Part shown: one piece after another, positions 8,434 to 18,100 of the stretch | How the letters are laid out: every line of letters begins with the position of its first letter | Numbering within the stretch: the stretch's first letter is position 1 | Source of the DNA: Marseilla massiliensis | GTDB lineage: Bacteria > Bacteroidota > Bacteroidia > Bacteroidales > Bacteroidaceae | Assembly (NCBI RefSeq): GCF_016899955.1 | Contig: NZ_JACJJL010000008.1 | Coordinates: 98,936-162,935 of the forward strand | Length of the DNA: 64,000 bases | Direction of reading: 5' to 3' | Made by a program: the position numbers and the translations under genes | The notes under the pieces: model-generated | What the model was told of the DNA's origin: nothing | Seen by the model: only the letters and a program-made list of their open reading frames with translations | The model's database searches: none

Positions 8434-10017
8434 ATGGCACAAATGAAGACACCAGGTGTTTACATCGTAGAGAAGAGCGCCTTTCCGAACTCGGTAGTCG
8501 AAGCCGCTACCGCTATCCCTGCTTTCATCGGCATCACGGAGAAGGCACAGAACGGTCCTGATTCATTAAGCGGAAAGCCGTGGAAAATCACTTCCATGAC
8601 GGAGTTCCAGCAGTATTTTGGAGGGGCACCGTCACCGGTATTCACACTTTCCGTAGGCGAAGCCCCGGCGGAGGATGAGAAGGTTCTCTTTTCCATCCCT
8701 TCATCGGACGGCACGAAAGCCCTCAAAGTGGCGGATACGGAAAACCCGTTCTCACTCTATTACAACATGGTGATGTTCTTCGCCAACGGTGGCGGCACCT
8801 GCTACATCGTGTCTGTAGGCACATACGCTGAAGGTGCGCCGGTGGACAAGGAGAAGGTGGTGGCGGCGCTCGCCGCACTGGAGAAGGAACAGGAAATCAC
8901 GATGGTTGTCGTTCCTGAAGCCGCATCCACACCGGACTGCAAGGACATCCAGGGACAGATGCTGGCACACTGCGGAAAGATGATGAACCGCTTCGCCATC
9001 CTCGACGTACAGCCCAAGGCCAAGGCCAACGAGGTGATGTCGGAACAGATAGACAAGTTCCGCACGAACGTGGGAGCGAACTTCCTTTCCTATGGAGCAG
9101 CGTATTATCCGTGGCTGAATACCTCCGTACTTTCCGACAAGGACATAGACGGTTCCGTACTGGTATGGGCGGACACTTCCGCACCGGACCTGACACCGTT
9201 CTTTGCCCCGGGCTCGAAGTTCCCGAAGTATTTTGAAGAGACCTACTCCGATATCGCCGCCGGCAAGAAGGTCGTAAAACCTGCCGTGACAGACGAAACC
9301 GGAGCGGAAACGGAACCTGCCGAGACTGCGGACTGCACGCCGGACGAAATTGCGGCCATGAAGAACAACCTGCACAATGCCCTGCTGCAGAACCTTCCGG
9401 GCTATCAGTACATCGTCAACCGTGTGAAAGACAGGCTGAACCTCCTTCCTCCGTCAGCAGCGATGGCAGGACTATATACCATGGTGGACAATACGCGCGG
9501 CGTATGGAAGGCTCCTGCAAACGTGTCCGTCAACTACGTGAACAGCCCGACGGAAAACATTGACAACGCCCAGCAGGAAGACCTGAACATGCCGATGAAC
9601 GGTAAGGCGGTGAACGCCATCCGCACATTCCCGGGCGAAGGCATCAAGGTATGGGGAGCCCGTACACTCGACGGCAACTCGCAGGACTGGCGGTATGTGA
9701 ACGTGCGCCGTACGATGATTTTCCTCGAAGAGTCGGTCAAGAACGCAGCCAAGGCGTATGTGTTCGAGCCTAATGTGGCGGCTACCTGGATGAATGTGAA
9801 ATCCATGATTGACAATTTCCTGCGCAGCGTATGGAAACGTGGCGGACTTGCCGGTTCCACTCCGGAAGATGCCTACGAAATCCATGTAGGGCTGGGCGAC
9901 ACAATGACAGCGAATGACATCCTTGACGGAATCATGCGCGTTACCGTACTGGTGGCCATCACCCGTCCGGCCGAGTTCATCGAAATCACCTTCCAACAGC
10001 AGATGCAGAAGAGCTGA
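8434..10017 (+). CDS. Contractile sheath protein
   Basis: The product has 527 residues and is a tail sheath protein of the phage/eCIS family. It opens with MKTPGVYIVEKSAFPNSVV, the usual start of eCIS sheaths, and ends with the C-terminal sheath domain (NDILDGIMRVTVLVAITRPA then EFIEITFQQQMQKS). The subunits form the outer cylinder whose contraction drives the inner tube outward. I chose the ATG at 8434 over a TTG at 8407 because it opens directly with the conserved N-terminus. Only one full-length sheath gene is seen, whereas some related systems have several. Confidence 0.92.
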   Translation: MAQMKTPGVYIVEKSAFPNSVVEAATAIPAFIGITEKAQNGPDSLSGKPWKITSMTEFQQYFGGAPSPVFTLSVGEAPAEDEKVLFSIPSSDGTKALKVADTENPFSLYYNMVMFFANGGGTCYIVSVGTYAEGAPVDKEKVVAALAALEKEQEITMVVVPEAASTPDCKDIQGQMLAHCGKMMNRFAILDVQPKAKANEVMSEQIDKFRTNVGANFLSYGAAYYPWLNTSVLSDKDIDGSVLVWADTSAPDLTPFFAPGSKFPKYFEETYSDIAAGKKVVKPAVTDETGAETEPAETADCTPDEIAAMKNNLHNALLQNLPGYQYIVNRVKDRLNLLPPSAAMAGLYTMVDNTRGVWKAPANVSVNYVNSPTENIDNAQQEDLNMPMNGKAVNAIRTFPGEGIKVWGARTLDGNSQDWRYVNVRRTMIFLEESVKNAAKAYVFEPNVAATWMNVKSMIDNFLRSVWKRGGLAGSTPEDAYEIHVGLGDTMTANDILDGIMRVTVLVAITRPAEFIEITFQQQMQKS

Positions 10018-10063
10018 TATGACAGATAAATTCAGTTATTAACATTTTAAAACCTAAGATATT

Positions 10064-10519
10064 ATGGCAGAAGACGGATCAGCACAGAGCGCTACCACGT
10101 GGCCCGTGCCGGAATTTCATTTTAGCGTAGAGATCTCCGAGGTAGGAACAATCTCCTGCAAGGAGGTGTCCGGACTCGATATCGAGTTCGATGTAATTGA
10201 ATACCGCTCCGGTGACATGAAGGAATTTACCAAAATCAAGATGCCCGGATTGCGCAAGAGCGGAGATGTAACCCTCAAGAAGGCGATATTCAAGGATGAC
10301 AAAAAGCTCATGGATTGGCTCAACACAGTGAAGATGAACACCATCAAGCGTGCCAGCGTCACAGTGGCCCTGCTGGACGAGAGCGGAAGCCCTGTACAGA
10401 GCTGGAAACTCACCAATGCCTGGCCGAAGAAATATACCGTAGAGGGCTTCAAGGCCGACGGCAACGGCGTGTCAATGGAAACCATCGTACTCGCCCATGA
10501 AGGTGTGACACCGGCATAA
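10064..10519 (+). CDS. Inner tube protein, first copy (gp19/Hcp-like)
   Basis: The product has 151 residues and belongs to the T4 gp19-like tube family. It shows the typical opening (WPVPEFHFSVEISEVGTISC), the EVSGLDIEFDVIEYRSGD segment and the core MPGLRKSGDVTLKKAIF. Rings of this protein stack into the inner tube that is driven into the target. The sequence lies next to a second, divergent tube gene, which matches the arrangement in Afp/PVC systems where one copy forms the bulk tube and another starts it at the baseplate. Confidence 0.92.
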   Translation: MAEDGSAQSATTWPVPEFHFSVEISEVGTISCKEVSGLDIEFDVIEYRSGDMKEFTKIKMPGLRKSGDVTLKKAIFKDDKKLMDWLNTVKMNTIKRASVTVALLDESGSPVQSWKLTNAWPKKYTVEGFKADGNGVSMETIVLAHEGVTPA

Positions 10520-10544
10520 TGTAAACCTTAAAAAACGAACAAGC

Positions 10545-11006
10545 ATGGCTTCTGACTCAAATACATGGAAACCTCCTGTACTATTCCACTTTCGGGTGGA
10601 CTTCCAATGGAAAGGAGGAGACAAGGCATCCGCCTCCTTTGCGGAAGTGGACGGCTTGAGTCAGGAGCTTGTGCTTGATGACCATACAGTAAAATCTGAT
10701 TTGACTCCCGGCCATCCCAAAGGCGTTAAACCTGCTGACATTGTACTGAAGCGTGCCATTGAGCCATTGAATGAGAAAATAACTGCATGGTTGAAGGACT
10801 GTTTCAATTTTCGAGATACAGGGTGGATAGATACGTGTACGGTTATTATATCCTTGCTCAACGAAAAAAACGAGATTGTTGCAAGATGGGTCGGTGTCCG
10901 CTCCATTCCCGTAAAATGGCAGATAGCCAGTCTGAATGCAAGTAAAAGCGAAATAGCAACTGAGACAATTACTCTTAGACATACACAACTGATAAGGAAC
11001 AAATAA
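10545..11006 (+). CDS. Inner tube protein, second copy (tube initiator-like)
   Basis: The product has 153 residues and has the same fold signature as the preceding gene: FHFRVDFQW, FAEVDGLSQELVL and a C-terminal SLNASKSEIATETITLRH. It is clearly diverged from the first copy. By analogy with Afp5/Pvc5 it may begin the tube at the spike. The stop codon overlaps the start of the next small gene (TAATG), so the two are likely translationally coupled. Confidence 0.85.
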   Translation: MASDSNTWKPPVLFHFRVDFQWKGGDKASASFAEVDGLSQELVLDDHTVKSDLTPGHPKGVKPADIVLKRAIEPLNEKITAWLKDCFNFRDTGWIDTCTVIISLLNEKNEIVARWVGVRSIPVKWQIASLNASKSEIATETITLRHTQLIRNK

Positions 11007-11173
11007 TGCCGATTGTGATAAAGGAAATAGAAGTAAGTACTATTGTCGAGAAAAAGGTCATCATTCCGGCAGAGATTCCTGACGGTTTCTATGAGAAACT
11101 GAAAGAAAAAATCATAGAAGAATTGTCAGAACGGGAAAAGTATATATCACCGGAAAGAAGTAAGGAACGATAA
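11006..11173 (+). CDS. DUF5908 small eCIS protein
   Basis: This gene encodes 55 residues. It starts with MPIVIKEIEVSTIVEKK and ends with the charged tail EKYISPERSKER. The MPI-IKE opening and the position directly after the tube genes match the DUF5908 family, which is found in eCIS clusters of Bacteroidetes. Its start overlaps the stop of the preceding tube gene by one base (TAATG), which strongly supports that it is translated. Its role is not known. Confidence 0.8.
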   Translation: MPIVIKEIEVSTIVEKKVIIPAEIPDGFYEKLKEKIIEELSEREKYISPERSKER

Positions 11174-11184
11174 AAAAGATTGCT

Positions 11185-11847
11185 ATGCAGAAAATTATAC
11201 TGAGTGCCTATACAGACAATCAATTCAAAGATGAGCATGGCTCGCCATTGAAATTTCCAATAGACCCCGAACAGATTAGTTTGGGGAAGAACATCCTTTA
11301 CCGTGAAGACAAACAGCTTGGCAATACAGGTGGTAACATACGTTTTGAAAGATATGGTCCGACGACACTTTCCCTGAATTTCGTCATAGATTGTTCGGGA
11401 GTGGCGGAAGGAATCGAAAAGGGAGAACGTGTATATGATAAGGTGAAAGAAATTACCGATCTGCTCTATATTTATAAGAACAAAGGACACAGCCCTTCGT
11501 ATGTCATGGTCTCATACGGTGAACTGCTTTTCAAAGGAAGACTCGCACAGATGGGTACAAAGTACACTATGTTTACCACGAAAGGCATACCCCTGCAGGC
11601 CAAGATTGAACTTTCATTCAAAGGGTATATGTGTAGTGAGGAAGAACGCAAGAAGTATTCCAAACAGTCTCCCGATATGTCACAACTCATTACCGTGAAG
11701 GCTGGAGAAACCTTGCCATACCTCTGTCACAAGATATACAGTGATTCGCTGCTTGTGCGTGAAGTGGCAAGGTTCAACAACCTTGACGGATTCAGGAATA
11801 TACCGGCAGGAACGGAACTGCTGTTCCCGCCGCTCAAAAAAGAATGA
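11185..11847 (+). CDS. LysM-containing tube/hub protein (Afp7/Pvc7-like)
   Basis: The product has 220 residues. The N-terminal 150 residues match the eCIS tube-related protein that precedes the spike, with FPIDPEQISLGKNILY near the start. A LysM domain closes the protein (about 168-218: LITVKAGETLPYLCHKIY and IPAGTELLFPP). In Afp and PVC the equivalent protein connects the tube initiator to the spike trimer at the baseplate. The gene stands immediately before the spike gene, as expected. Confidence 0.85.
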   Translation: MQKIILSAYTDNQFKDEHGSPLKFPIDPEQISLGKNILYREDKQLGNTGGNIRFERYGPTTLSLNFVIDCSGVAEGIEKGERVYDKVKEITDLLYIYKNKGHSPSYVMVSYGELLFKGRLAQMGTKYTMFTTKGIPLQAKIELSFKGYMCSEEERKKYSKQSPDMSQLITVKAGETLPYLCHKIYSDSLLVREVARFNNLDGFRNIPAGTELLFPPLKKE

Positions 11848-11884
11848 ACAAGCTATTGTAAACCAGTAGAAAATTAATTATAAT

Positions 11885-13660
11885 ATGGCCGACTCTCCAT
11901 CGAAATATGCAGACCGTATCCTTGCCTGGACAGTTTACGCAGGCGGTACCAGGCTCGACGGTTCCTACGAACTCGTTTCAGTCAAAATACGTCTTGAACT
12001 GAACCGTATCGGCAAGGCCACCCTCTGCTTCAACGCCGGGGACATGGATACCCAGACTTTCGATGAGAGTGATTCGGACAGTTTCAAGCCCGGAAATGCC
12101 ATCCGCATTGACGCAGGCGACCTGAACGACCAGAAGACCTTGTTCGAGGGCATCATCATGCAGACAGCCATCCGCATCGGGAAGGGACATCGTTCCATGA
12201 TGGTGGTGGAATGCCGCGACAACGCATGGCCCGCCACGCAGGGACGGCACAACCGTATCTTCGAGAAAAAGAAGGATGCGGACATGATCAGGGAAGTGCT
12301 GAAGGATTATGGAAGCGTATCGGTGGACAGTACGGACTACCAGCATCCTGAAATGGTGCAATACTATTGTACGGACTGGGACTTCGCACTCTCCCGTGCC
12401 GATGCCTGCGGAATGTTCATCCTGACCGTGGGAAAGGACATCAAGGTGTTCAAACCGAAAGTAAGCGCGTCACCCGTACTGACCGTCACCTACGGCAACG
12501 ACCTGATAGATTTCGATGCCGGACTTTCGGCAGGCGACCAGTATTCCGGCTATGATGCCGTGTCATGGAATCCGGAAGAACAGAAGCAGGTCAAGGCGTC
12601 CGCATCCGCACCGTCACTGAACAGCCAGGGCGACCTGAAGGCGGGTGACCTTTCTGCCGACGGCAACATGCTGCTCCAGACGGATGCCCCGACCGACAGT
12701 TCTGTGCTGAAGGCATGGGCGGACAGCAAGGCTTTGAAGGCCGGACTCGCCCGTTATCACGGCACGTTCAGCTTCTATGGTGCCGCCGAAGCCGTACCGG
12801 GCTGTATCATCGAGCTGAAGGGCCTCGGCAAACGGTTCAACGGGAAGGCTTTCATCGGCTCCGTGACCCATATCATCGAGAAGAACGAGTGGATTACCAA
12901 AGCCGGAATAGGTATCAGTCCCAGCAACATCACCGACGAACCGGATGTGGTAAGTCCGCCGGCAGCAGGGCTGCTTCCAGGTATGGAAGGACTACACACG
13001 GCTGTGGTGAAGAAACTGGACGGTGACCCGCTGAAGCAATGCCGCATACAGGTGGAACTGCCATGGATGGATAGCAAGGAGAAACTGCTTTGGGCACGCC
13101 TGTCAACCCTTTACGCCACAGGAGGTTCAGGTTCCTTCTGGCTTCCCGAGCCGGATGATGAGGTGCTGGTGGGATTCGTGAACAACGACCCGACGCACCC
13201 GGTAATTCTCGGAAGCCTGTACGGGAACAAGCATAAGCCTCCCTACGAATACGAAGCGAAGAACAACAGGAAAGCCCTCGTCACACGCGAGAAAATGCGC
13301 ATTGAGTTCGACGAGGAGAAGAAAATAATAACGGTCTCCACACCCGGTAATAACAAAGTGGAAATCAACGACGACGGGAAATCCATCACCTTGTCCGACC
13401 AGAACGGCAACAGCGTCAAGATGGACAAGAATGGTATCTCGCTCTCGTCTGCCAAAGACATCAAGCTGACGGCAAAAGGCAACATTTCAATGGATGCCAC
13501 GATGAAACTCAGCGGCACAGCCAAGCAGGATGCCAGTCTCGAAGGCATGAATGTCAAAGTGCAGGCTAAAATAGGCGCTACCGTCAAAGGCAACGCCACG
13601 GCAGAAGTTTCTGCCAGCGGCCAGACCACCATTAAAGGTGCGATGGTAATGATCAACTAA
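11885..13660 (+). CDS. VgrG-like central spike (Afp8/Pvc8-like)
   Basis: The product has 591 residues. The N-terminal two thirds form the gp27-like part (DRILAWTVYAGGTRLDGSYE at the start). An OB-fold of the gp5 type follows at about 375-460 (CRIQVELPWMD, LSTLYATGGSGSFWLPEPDD, HPVILGSLYG). The last 110 residues are short valine/lysine/asparagine repeats of the gp5 needle type, ending TTIKGAMVMIN. The trimer would form the needle that pierces the target envelope. No extra enzymatic C-terminal domain is present; effectors are encoded separately. Confidence 0.93.
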   Translation: MADSPSKYADRILAWTVYAGGTRLDGSYELVSVKIRLELNRIGKATLCFNAGDMDTQTFDESDSDSFKPGNAIRIDAGDLNDQKTLFEGIIMQTAIRIGKGHRSMMVVECRDNAWPATQGRHNRIFEKKKDADMIREVLKDYGSVSVDSTDYQHPEMVQYYCTDWDFALSRADACGMFILTVGKDIKVFKPKVSASPVLTVTYGNDLIDFDAGLSAGDQYSGYDAVSWNPEEQKQVKASASAPSLNSQGDLKAGDLSADGNMLLQTDAPTDSSVLKAWADSKALKAGLARYHGTFSFYGAAEAVPGCIIELKGLGKRFNGKAFIGSVTHIIEKNEWITKAGIGISPSNITDEPDVVSPPAAGLLPGMEGLHTAVVKKLDGDPLKQCRIQVELPWMDSKEKLLWARLSTLYATGGSGSFWLPEPDDEVLVGFVNNDPTHPVILGSLYGNKHKPPYEYEAKNNRKALVTREKMRIEFDEEKKIITVSTPGNNKVEINDDGKSITLSDQNGNSVKMDKNGISLSSAKDIKLTAKGNISMDATMKLSGTAKQDASLEGMNVKVQAKIGATVKGNATAEVSASGQTTIKGAMVMIN

Positions 13661-13678
13661 AAAAGAAAGGAGGACAAT

Positions 13679-13981
13679 ATGCCACCGGCAGCAAGACTTA
13701 CAGACATGCACACCTGTCCCATGCAGACTCCGGCATTCCCATCGCCGATACCGCATGTGGGCGGCCCTGTCACAGGACCCGGAGTACCCAACGTATTGAT
13801 CGGTAAACTGCCTGCGGCAGTCGTGGGCGATATATGCGTCTGCACCGGTCCTCCGGACACGATTGTCAAAGGCTCCGCAACGGTCTTTATAGGCGGGAAG
13901 CCTGCCGCCCGCATGGGCGACACGACGGCACACGGCGGCGTCATCGTAGCCGGATGCCCCACGGTACAGATAGGAGGATGA
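13679..13981 (+). CDS. PAAR-domain spike tip (Afp10-like)
   Basis: The product has 100 residues and consists of a single PAAR domain: MPPAARLTDMHTCPMQTP, GGPVTGPGVPNVLIG, and PAARMGDTTAHGGVIVAGCP. Histidines and cysteines in these positions bind a metal ion at the point of the cone. It is 18 bases after the spike gene, and it sharpens the tip in related systems. PAAR proteins also carry cargo in some systems, and the gene directly after this one encodes a probable toxin. Confidence 0.93.
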   Translation: MPPAARLTDMHTCPMQTPAFPSPIPHVGGPVTGPGVPNVLIGKLPAAVVGDICVCTGPPDTIVKGSATVFIGGKPAARMGDTTAHGGVIVAGCPTVQIGG

Positions 13982-14075
13982 ACATAAAATAACGGTATAT
14001 CAAAAGTAAAGTAATTCTATGAAAGTAGAGATTCCACAGTGGTAGGTTTTTAATTAAGTAATAACTTAAAATTTG

Positions 14076-14597
14076 ATGGATATGTATGAAACGAAGCTAT
14101 GCAAAGAAAAGATTATTCGAAAAATTGAAAGGAACGATAAAGTAAAACAGAATAAAAATGCGATACAAAGGTACTTTGGCCTCCCTGGTTCCAGTATAAA
14201 ATGTAAAGCTACTATTAAATATAGAACTAGTACAGGAAAGAGAATATTTCAAATAACAGAACATGGTACCGGTGGTTCAGATGCCAGTTCAAGTGCTGAT
14301 GTTATCAAAGTATTTAGACTATATCGTTTGAATAAATTAGCTAATGTCCAAAAGGCAACAAATGGAAATAATCCAGGACAATGTGCTGAACCACATGCTG
14401 TTGCGGATGCTTTAAGAAAAATAAATAAAAAAAATAGATATGTTATAGATTTTATTCGAGTTAATGATGCAATAATTGCTAATCCAACACGATCCATGAT
14501 TAATCAAGGACGAAATATAGGAGATATTATGCCAAGATGCGCAACGTGTGCTCAATGGATTAACACAAATAATTATGTATCTTATTTAGAAGAATAA
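14076..14597 (+). CDS. Deaminase-like probable effector
   Basis: The product has 173 residues. It contains the zinc and proton-transfer signature of the cytidine-deaminase fold: CAEPHAVADAL (Cys103, Glu105) and, about 50 residues later, PRCATCAQW (Cys155 and Cys158). This CxE plus CxxC pattern is typical of bacterial toxin deaminases such as the YwqJ-like group. The gene is strikingly AT-rich compared with all its neighbours and lies between the PAAR and gp25 genes, so I infer a recently acquired effector. No immunity gene is evident. The start is ATG 14076; a TTG three bases earlier is less likely. The target base or nucleotide cannot be told from sequence. Confidence 0.7.
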   Translation: MDMYETKLCKEKIIRKIERNDKVKQNKNAIQRYFGLPGSSIKCKATIKYRTSTGKRIFQITEHGTGGSDASSSADVIKVFRLYRLNKLANVQKATNGNNPGQCAEPHAVADALRKINKKNRYVIDFIRVNDAIIANPTRSMINQGRNIGDIMPRCATCAQWINTNNYVSYLEE

Positions 14598-14698
14598 GAA
14601 TTGCATTTCGAACAATATAGACAGACATTCATTGATAAACTGAATAATGGATATCATCAAATGTTTATTGTCTGTCAAGAATAAAAATCAACAAGTTT
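14598..14698 (+). other. AT-rich spacer after the deaminase gene
   Basis: After the deaminase stop the same frame stays open for a further 27 codons to TAA at 14682-14684 and would encode protein-like sequence (FEQYRQTFIDKLNNGYHQ). A seven-base inverted pair GACAGAC and GTCTGTC lies within it. It may be remnant coding DNA from the module exchange or chance. Confidence 0.35.
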
Positions 14699-15115
14699 AT
14701 GAACGAAAACAGAACATTCCTCGGTAACGGCTGGAGCTTTCCTCCTGCATTAGATAAGGACGGCACTCCCACCCGGATGGCCGCCTACGAGGAGAACATC
14801 CGCCAGAGTCTGTGGACGCTGCTGAGCACTTCGCCCGACGAACGCGTCCACCGCTACGGCTACGGCTGTCCGATACGGCGATATGTATTCGAGATTATGG
14901 ATGTCTCCACACAGACCCTGCTGCGCGATGAGATAGAGCGTTCCGTGGTGATGTTCGAGCCTCGCGTGGATCTGAACCGGGTGGATTTCGAGGTGGACCA
15001 GAAAGCAGGCATCCTGAAGATTTGCCTCGACTATACCATCCATCAGACAAACCGCCGTACCAACATGGTCTATCCCTTCTACCTGAATGAAGGAACGGAC
15101 CTTGTCGGACTGTGA
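14699..15115 (+). CDS. gp25-like baseplate wedge protein (Afp9/Pvc9-like)
   Basis: The product has 138 residues and belongs to the GPW/gp25 family: GNGWSFPPALDKDG, a central DERVHRYGYGCPIRRYVFE and the end YPFYLNEGTDL. Gp25 is a lysozyme-like fold without lytic activity that initiates sheath assembly at the baseplate. GC content returns to that of the cluster at this gene, marking the right edge of the AT-rich cargo insert. Confidence 0.92.
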   Translation: MNENRTFLGNGWSFPPALDKDGTPTRMAAYEENIRQSLWTLLSTSPDERVHRYGYGCPIRRYVFEIMDVSTQTLLRDEIERSVVMFEPRVDLNRVDFEVDQKAGILKICLDYTIHQTNRRTNMVYPFYLNEGTDLVGL

Positions 15116-15153
15116 GCAAGCATTGAAAGTACGAATCCGATAAAGTTGACCCT

Positions 15154-18100
15154 ATGGCAGAAAAGACGACATACGAACTGAAAGGCACGTTGCGGGAAGA
15201 ATGTATGAAGGATACCGCAACCTTGGATGGTTTCCGTGCCTTGGAATGTGACTGGCATGAGCTGTTCCGCTGGCTCATATCCGTAAGCGGCGACCTGCCG
15301 TTACGGGACGCCGACGGTAAAGAGACGGACCGCCTTTCCTGCCTGTGGAAAGAGCATGTGCTGGTCGTGCTGGTGGAGATTGTCCGCAAGCACCTTGGCA
15401 GCTACATCACTTCTTTCGTGGAAGGACAGGGCACCTCTGCCCAAAAGTGGTTCACACGGAAACTGATGAACAATTGTACGGACTGGATATTGCGTCTAGA
15501 CCGTTTCATCCGTATGTCACACGGCTACAGCTCTGACAGTCCTGCGATGTTGGTGGCCTTGGAAATCAAGGAAAGACTCGAATCCGCACTCCCTTCGAGA
15601 AAAGAGGAAAAGCGGATGCGCAGCATGCCTTCGTTTATGGACAACAGAAGCCAGCCGTATTACCAGATGCTGGGTGTCCTGGAGGATATACAGGCAAAGG
15701 CGGACACTTACATGGCCCGCATAGAATCAGGAGGCGACATGGATGCCTCGCTCGCCTTGTTGCTGACCATGGTACGGAACTATTGCGGAATTGTCTCGAA
15801 TTTCAACGGCAGATTTTCGGACTGGACGGAATTCTACCGTAGGGAGATTCTGCATGACAAGCCGAAAGGAGTCGTACAGGACGGTACTTACGTCACTGTA
15901 ATTCCGGACAGGAACCGGACAACGGAAACTTTCTCGCTACCCAAAGGAACCGTTTTTCCGGCAGGTAAGACATCCGGAGGCGATGACCTGCTCTACAGGC
16001 TCGATGAAAAGGCGTACGTCGTTCCCGGTAACCTGGCGTCTGTACAGTCGGTATTCCACAAGGACGGAAAGTATCACACGATGTCCCTGCTCACGGCAGA
16101 GAATCCTGGCTCCTCTCTTTTTCCCGACAGCAATGCCGCATCCGAGGAACTCGAATACGGGTGGCTGGTCGTTTCACGAAGTCTCGTTCTATCGGAGGGC
16201 AGGCGCAACGTGGAACTCGGATTCTATTTACGGAACGACGGCGGAGCATCGCTTTCCGGCCTCTGGACCGGGGAGGAGGAAGATGTCCCCTCATTCAGGC
16301 TCTTTGTCAGCAGCGAGGAAGGCTGGATGCCGCTGACAAGCAAGCCGGCATACAGGGCCGGTGGAGATGTGCTTGAATTTACCTTTTCATTCGAAGAAGA
16401 TGACCCGTGTCCGGCACCGTGTGTCGGGAATGTCCACGGGCTCGATACGGAATATCCGGCTGTCAAGGTCCTTTTTGCGGACCGGAGCAAGACAGACACC
16501 CTGCCGGAAGGATTACGCATCCGGAACATACGTATTCGGACCAGAGTGGAAGGCATGAAGGGATTCATTCTGCGTGGCGACCTGGGAGATATGGATCCGG
16601 GACAACCGTTCTATCCCTTCGGCCCGTTGGGAGAACGTGGCAGCAGACTTGTGTTCGGCCATCCGGAAACGGCATTGAAGAATATTGTCAGGGTGTCTCT
16701 GAAAGGAATATGGAACCGACTGCCGGAAAAAGGCTATCGGGAAATATACCTCCACTACGGTACACGGACTGCCATCAGCAACAGCAGTTTCAAGATAGGA
16801 TGTGAATGGCTGGCAGGCAACCGGTGGCGTCCGTGTACGGGTTCTCCCATCCAACTGTTCAGGACGGCAGACAATGGTGCATTGTCCGACCGCGCCGTAA
16901 TGGAACTCAACCTGGACGGATCTGCCGGTTATGCGGACGCACACGACAGAAAAGGGCTTTACCGTCTCACGCTGGAATCTCCCGAAATCGGCTTCGGCGT
17001 GAATGATTATTATACGCTCTATGCGGCAGCCATGATGCACAATGGCAAGGAAAAGGAAAAACATCACATTCCCGTACCGGAAATGCCGCAGGTCCCTCTG
17101 CTGGCGGAAGCCTCTTTCGGATATGAATCGGACGAGACGTTCATACCGGGTGACACAGGTACGTCACATCTGCTTCAGGTGTCCGAAACGGCCGGATGCG
17201 ATGAATACACCAGTGCGGACGGTGACTCGCTGCCTCTTTTTGTCCCTGCCATGGCAGTGCCTTCACTGGTTCTCGGGTTTACCCGGCTGGGTGACACGGC
17301 ACATATCAGACTTTACTTCAGCCTGAGATATGTCATGACCGGCGACAAGGTCGCTAACTGTACAGGCAGGAACGGAAGCGGACGTATGGCCGTTTCCTGT
17401 TACCAGCACGGTGAGGGATGGAAGGAACTCCCGCAGGAATATATCCTGTGCGAAGAAACGGAAGGTCTGACACGGAGCGGATTCATCGAGGTGCAATGCC
17501 CTGAACACGGAGAAGACGACAGGGCATGGCTGATGTTCCATTTCCCCGAAGGAAGTGCCCCAACGGATACGGCAGTAGAAGGCGTCTGGATGAACTGCTT
17601 CCATGTGACAGCGGAAAACGGCGACGGGAACCCATTGCCGGCAGGCACCATTAGCTCCACGCTTGCGGAAGACAGCCGTATTGCCGGTGTGGAACAGCCG
17701 CTTCCGGGCTACGGGGGCATACCTGCCGAAACAGCTGCAGTCTCCCATATCCGTGAACGTATCCGTATTTCCACCCGTGGCAGGGCCGTATGCCCAGGCG
17801 ACTACGAGGCGTTAGTCATTGAAAAGTTCTCCGATATTGAAAAGGCCTGCTGTATTCCCTCCTCCGGACAGGAAGGCGACGTGACGGTGGTGGTATTCCC
17901 CAAACCTGCCAGACGTACCTATCCGCTCCTTCCGCTGTGGAAACTTGCCGAGATGGAAGATTACCTCCGCTCGAAATCCTCCCCGTTCGCCCGGATAAGG
18001 GTCATCAACCCGGTTTACGAGCCGATAGATGTCACCTTCAAGGCAGTAGTCCGCCAAGGAGTGCAGGACATAGGCGAAGTGCGGCGCAGGCTGAAACGCC

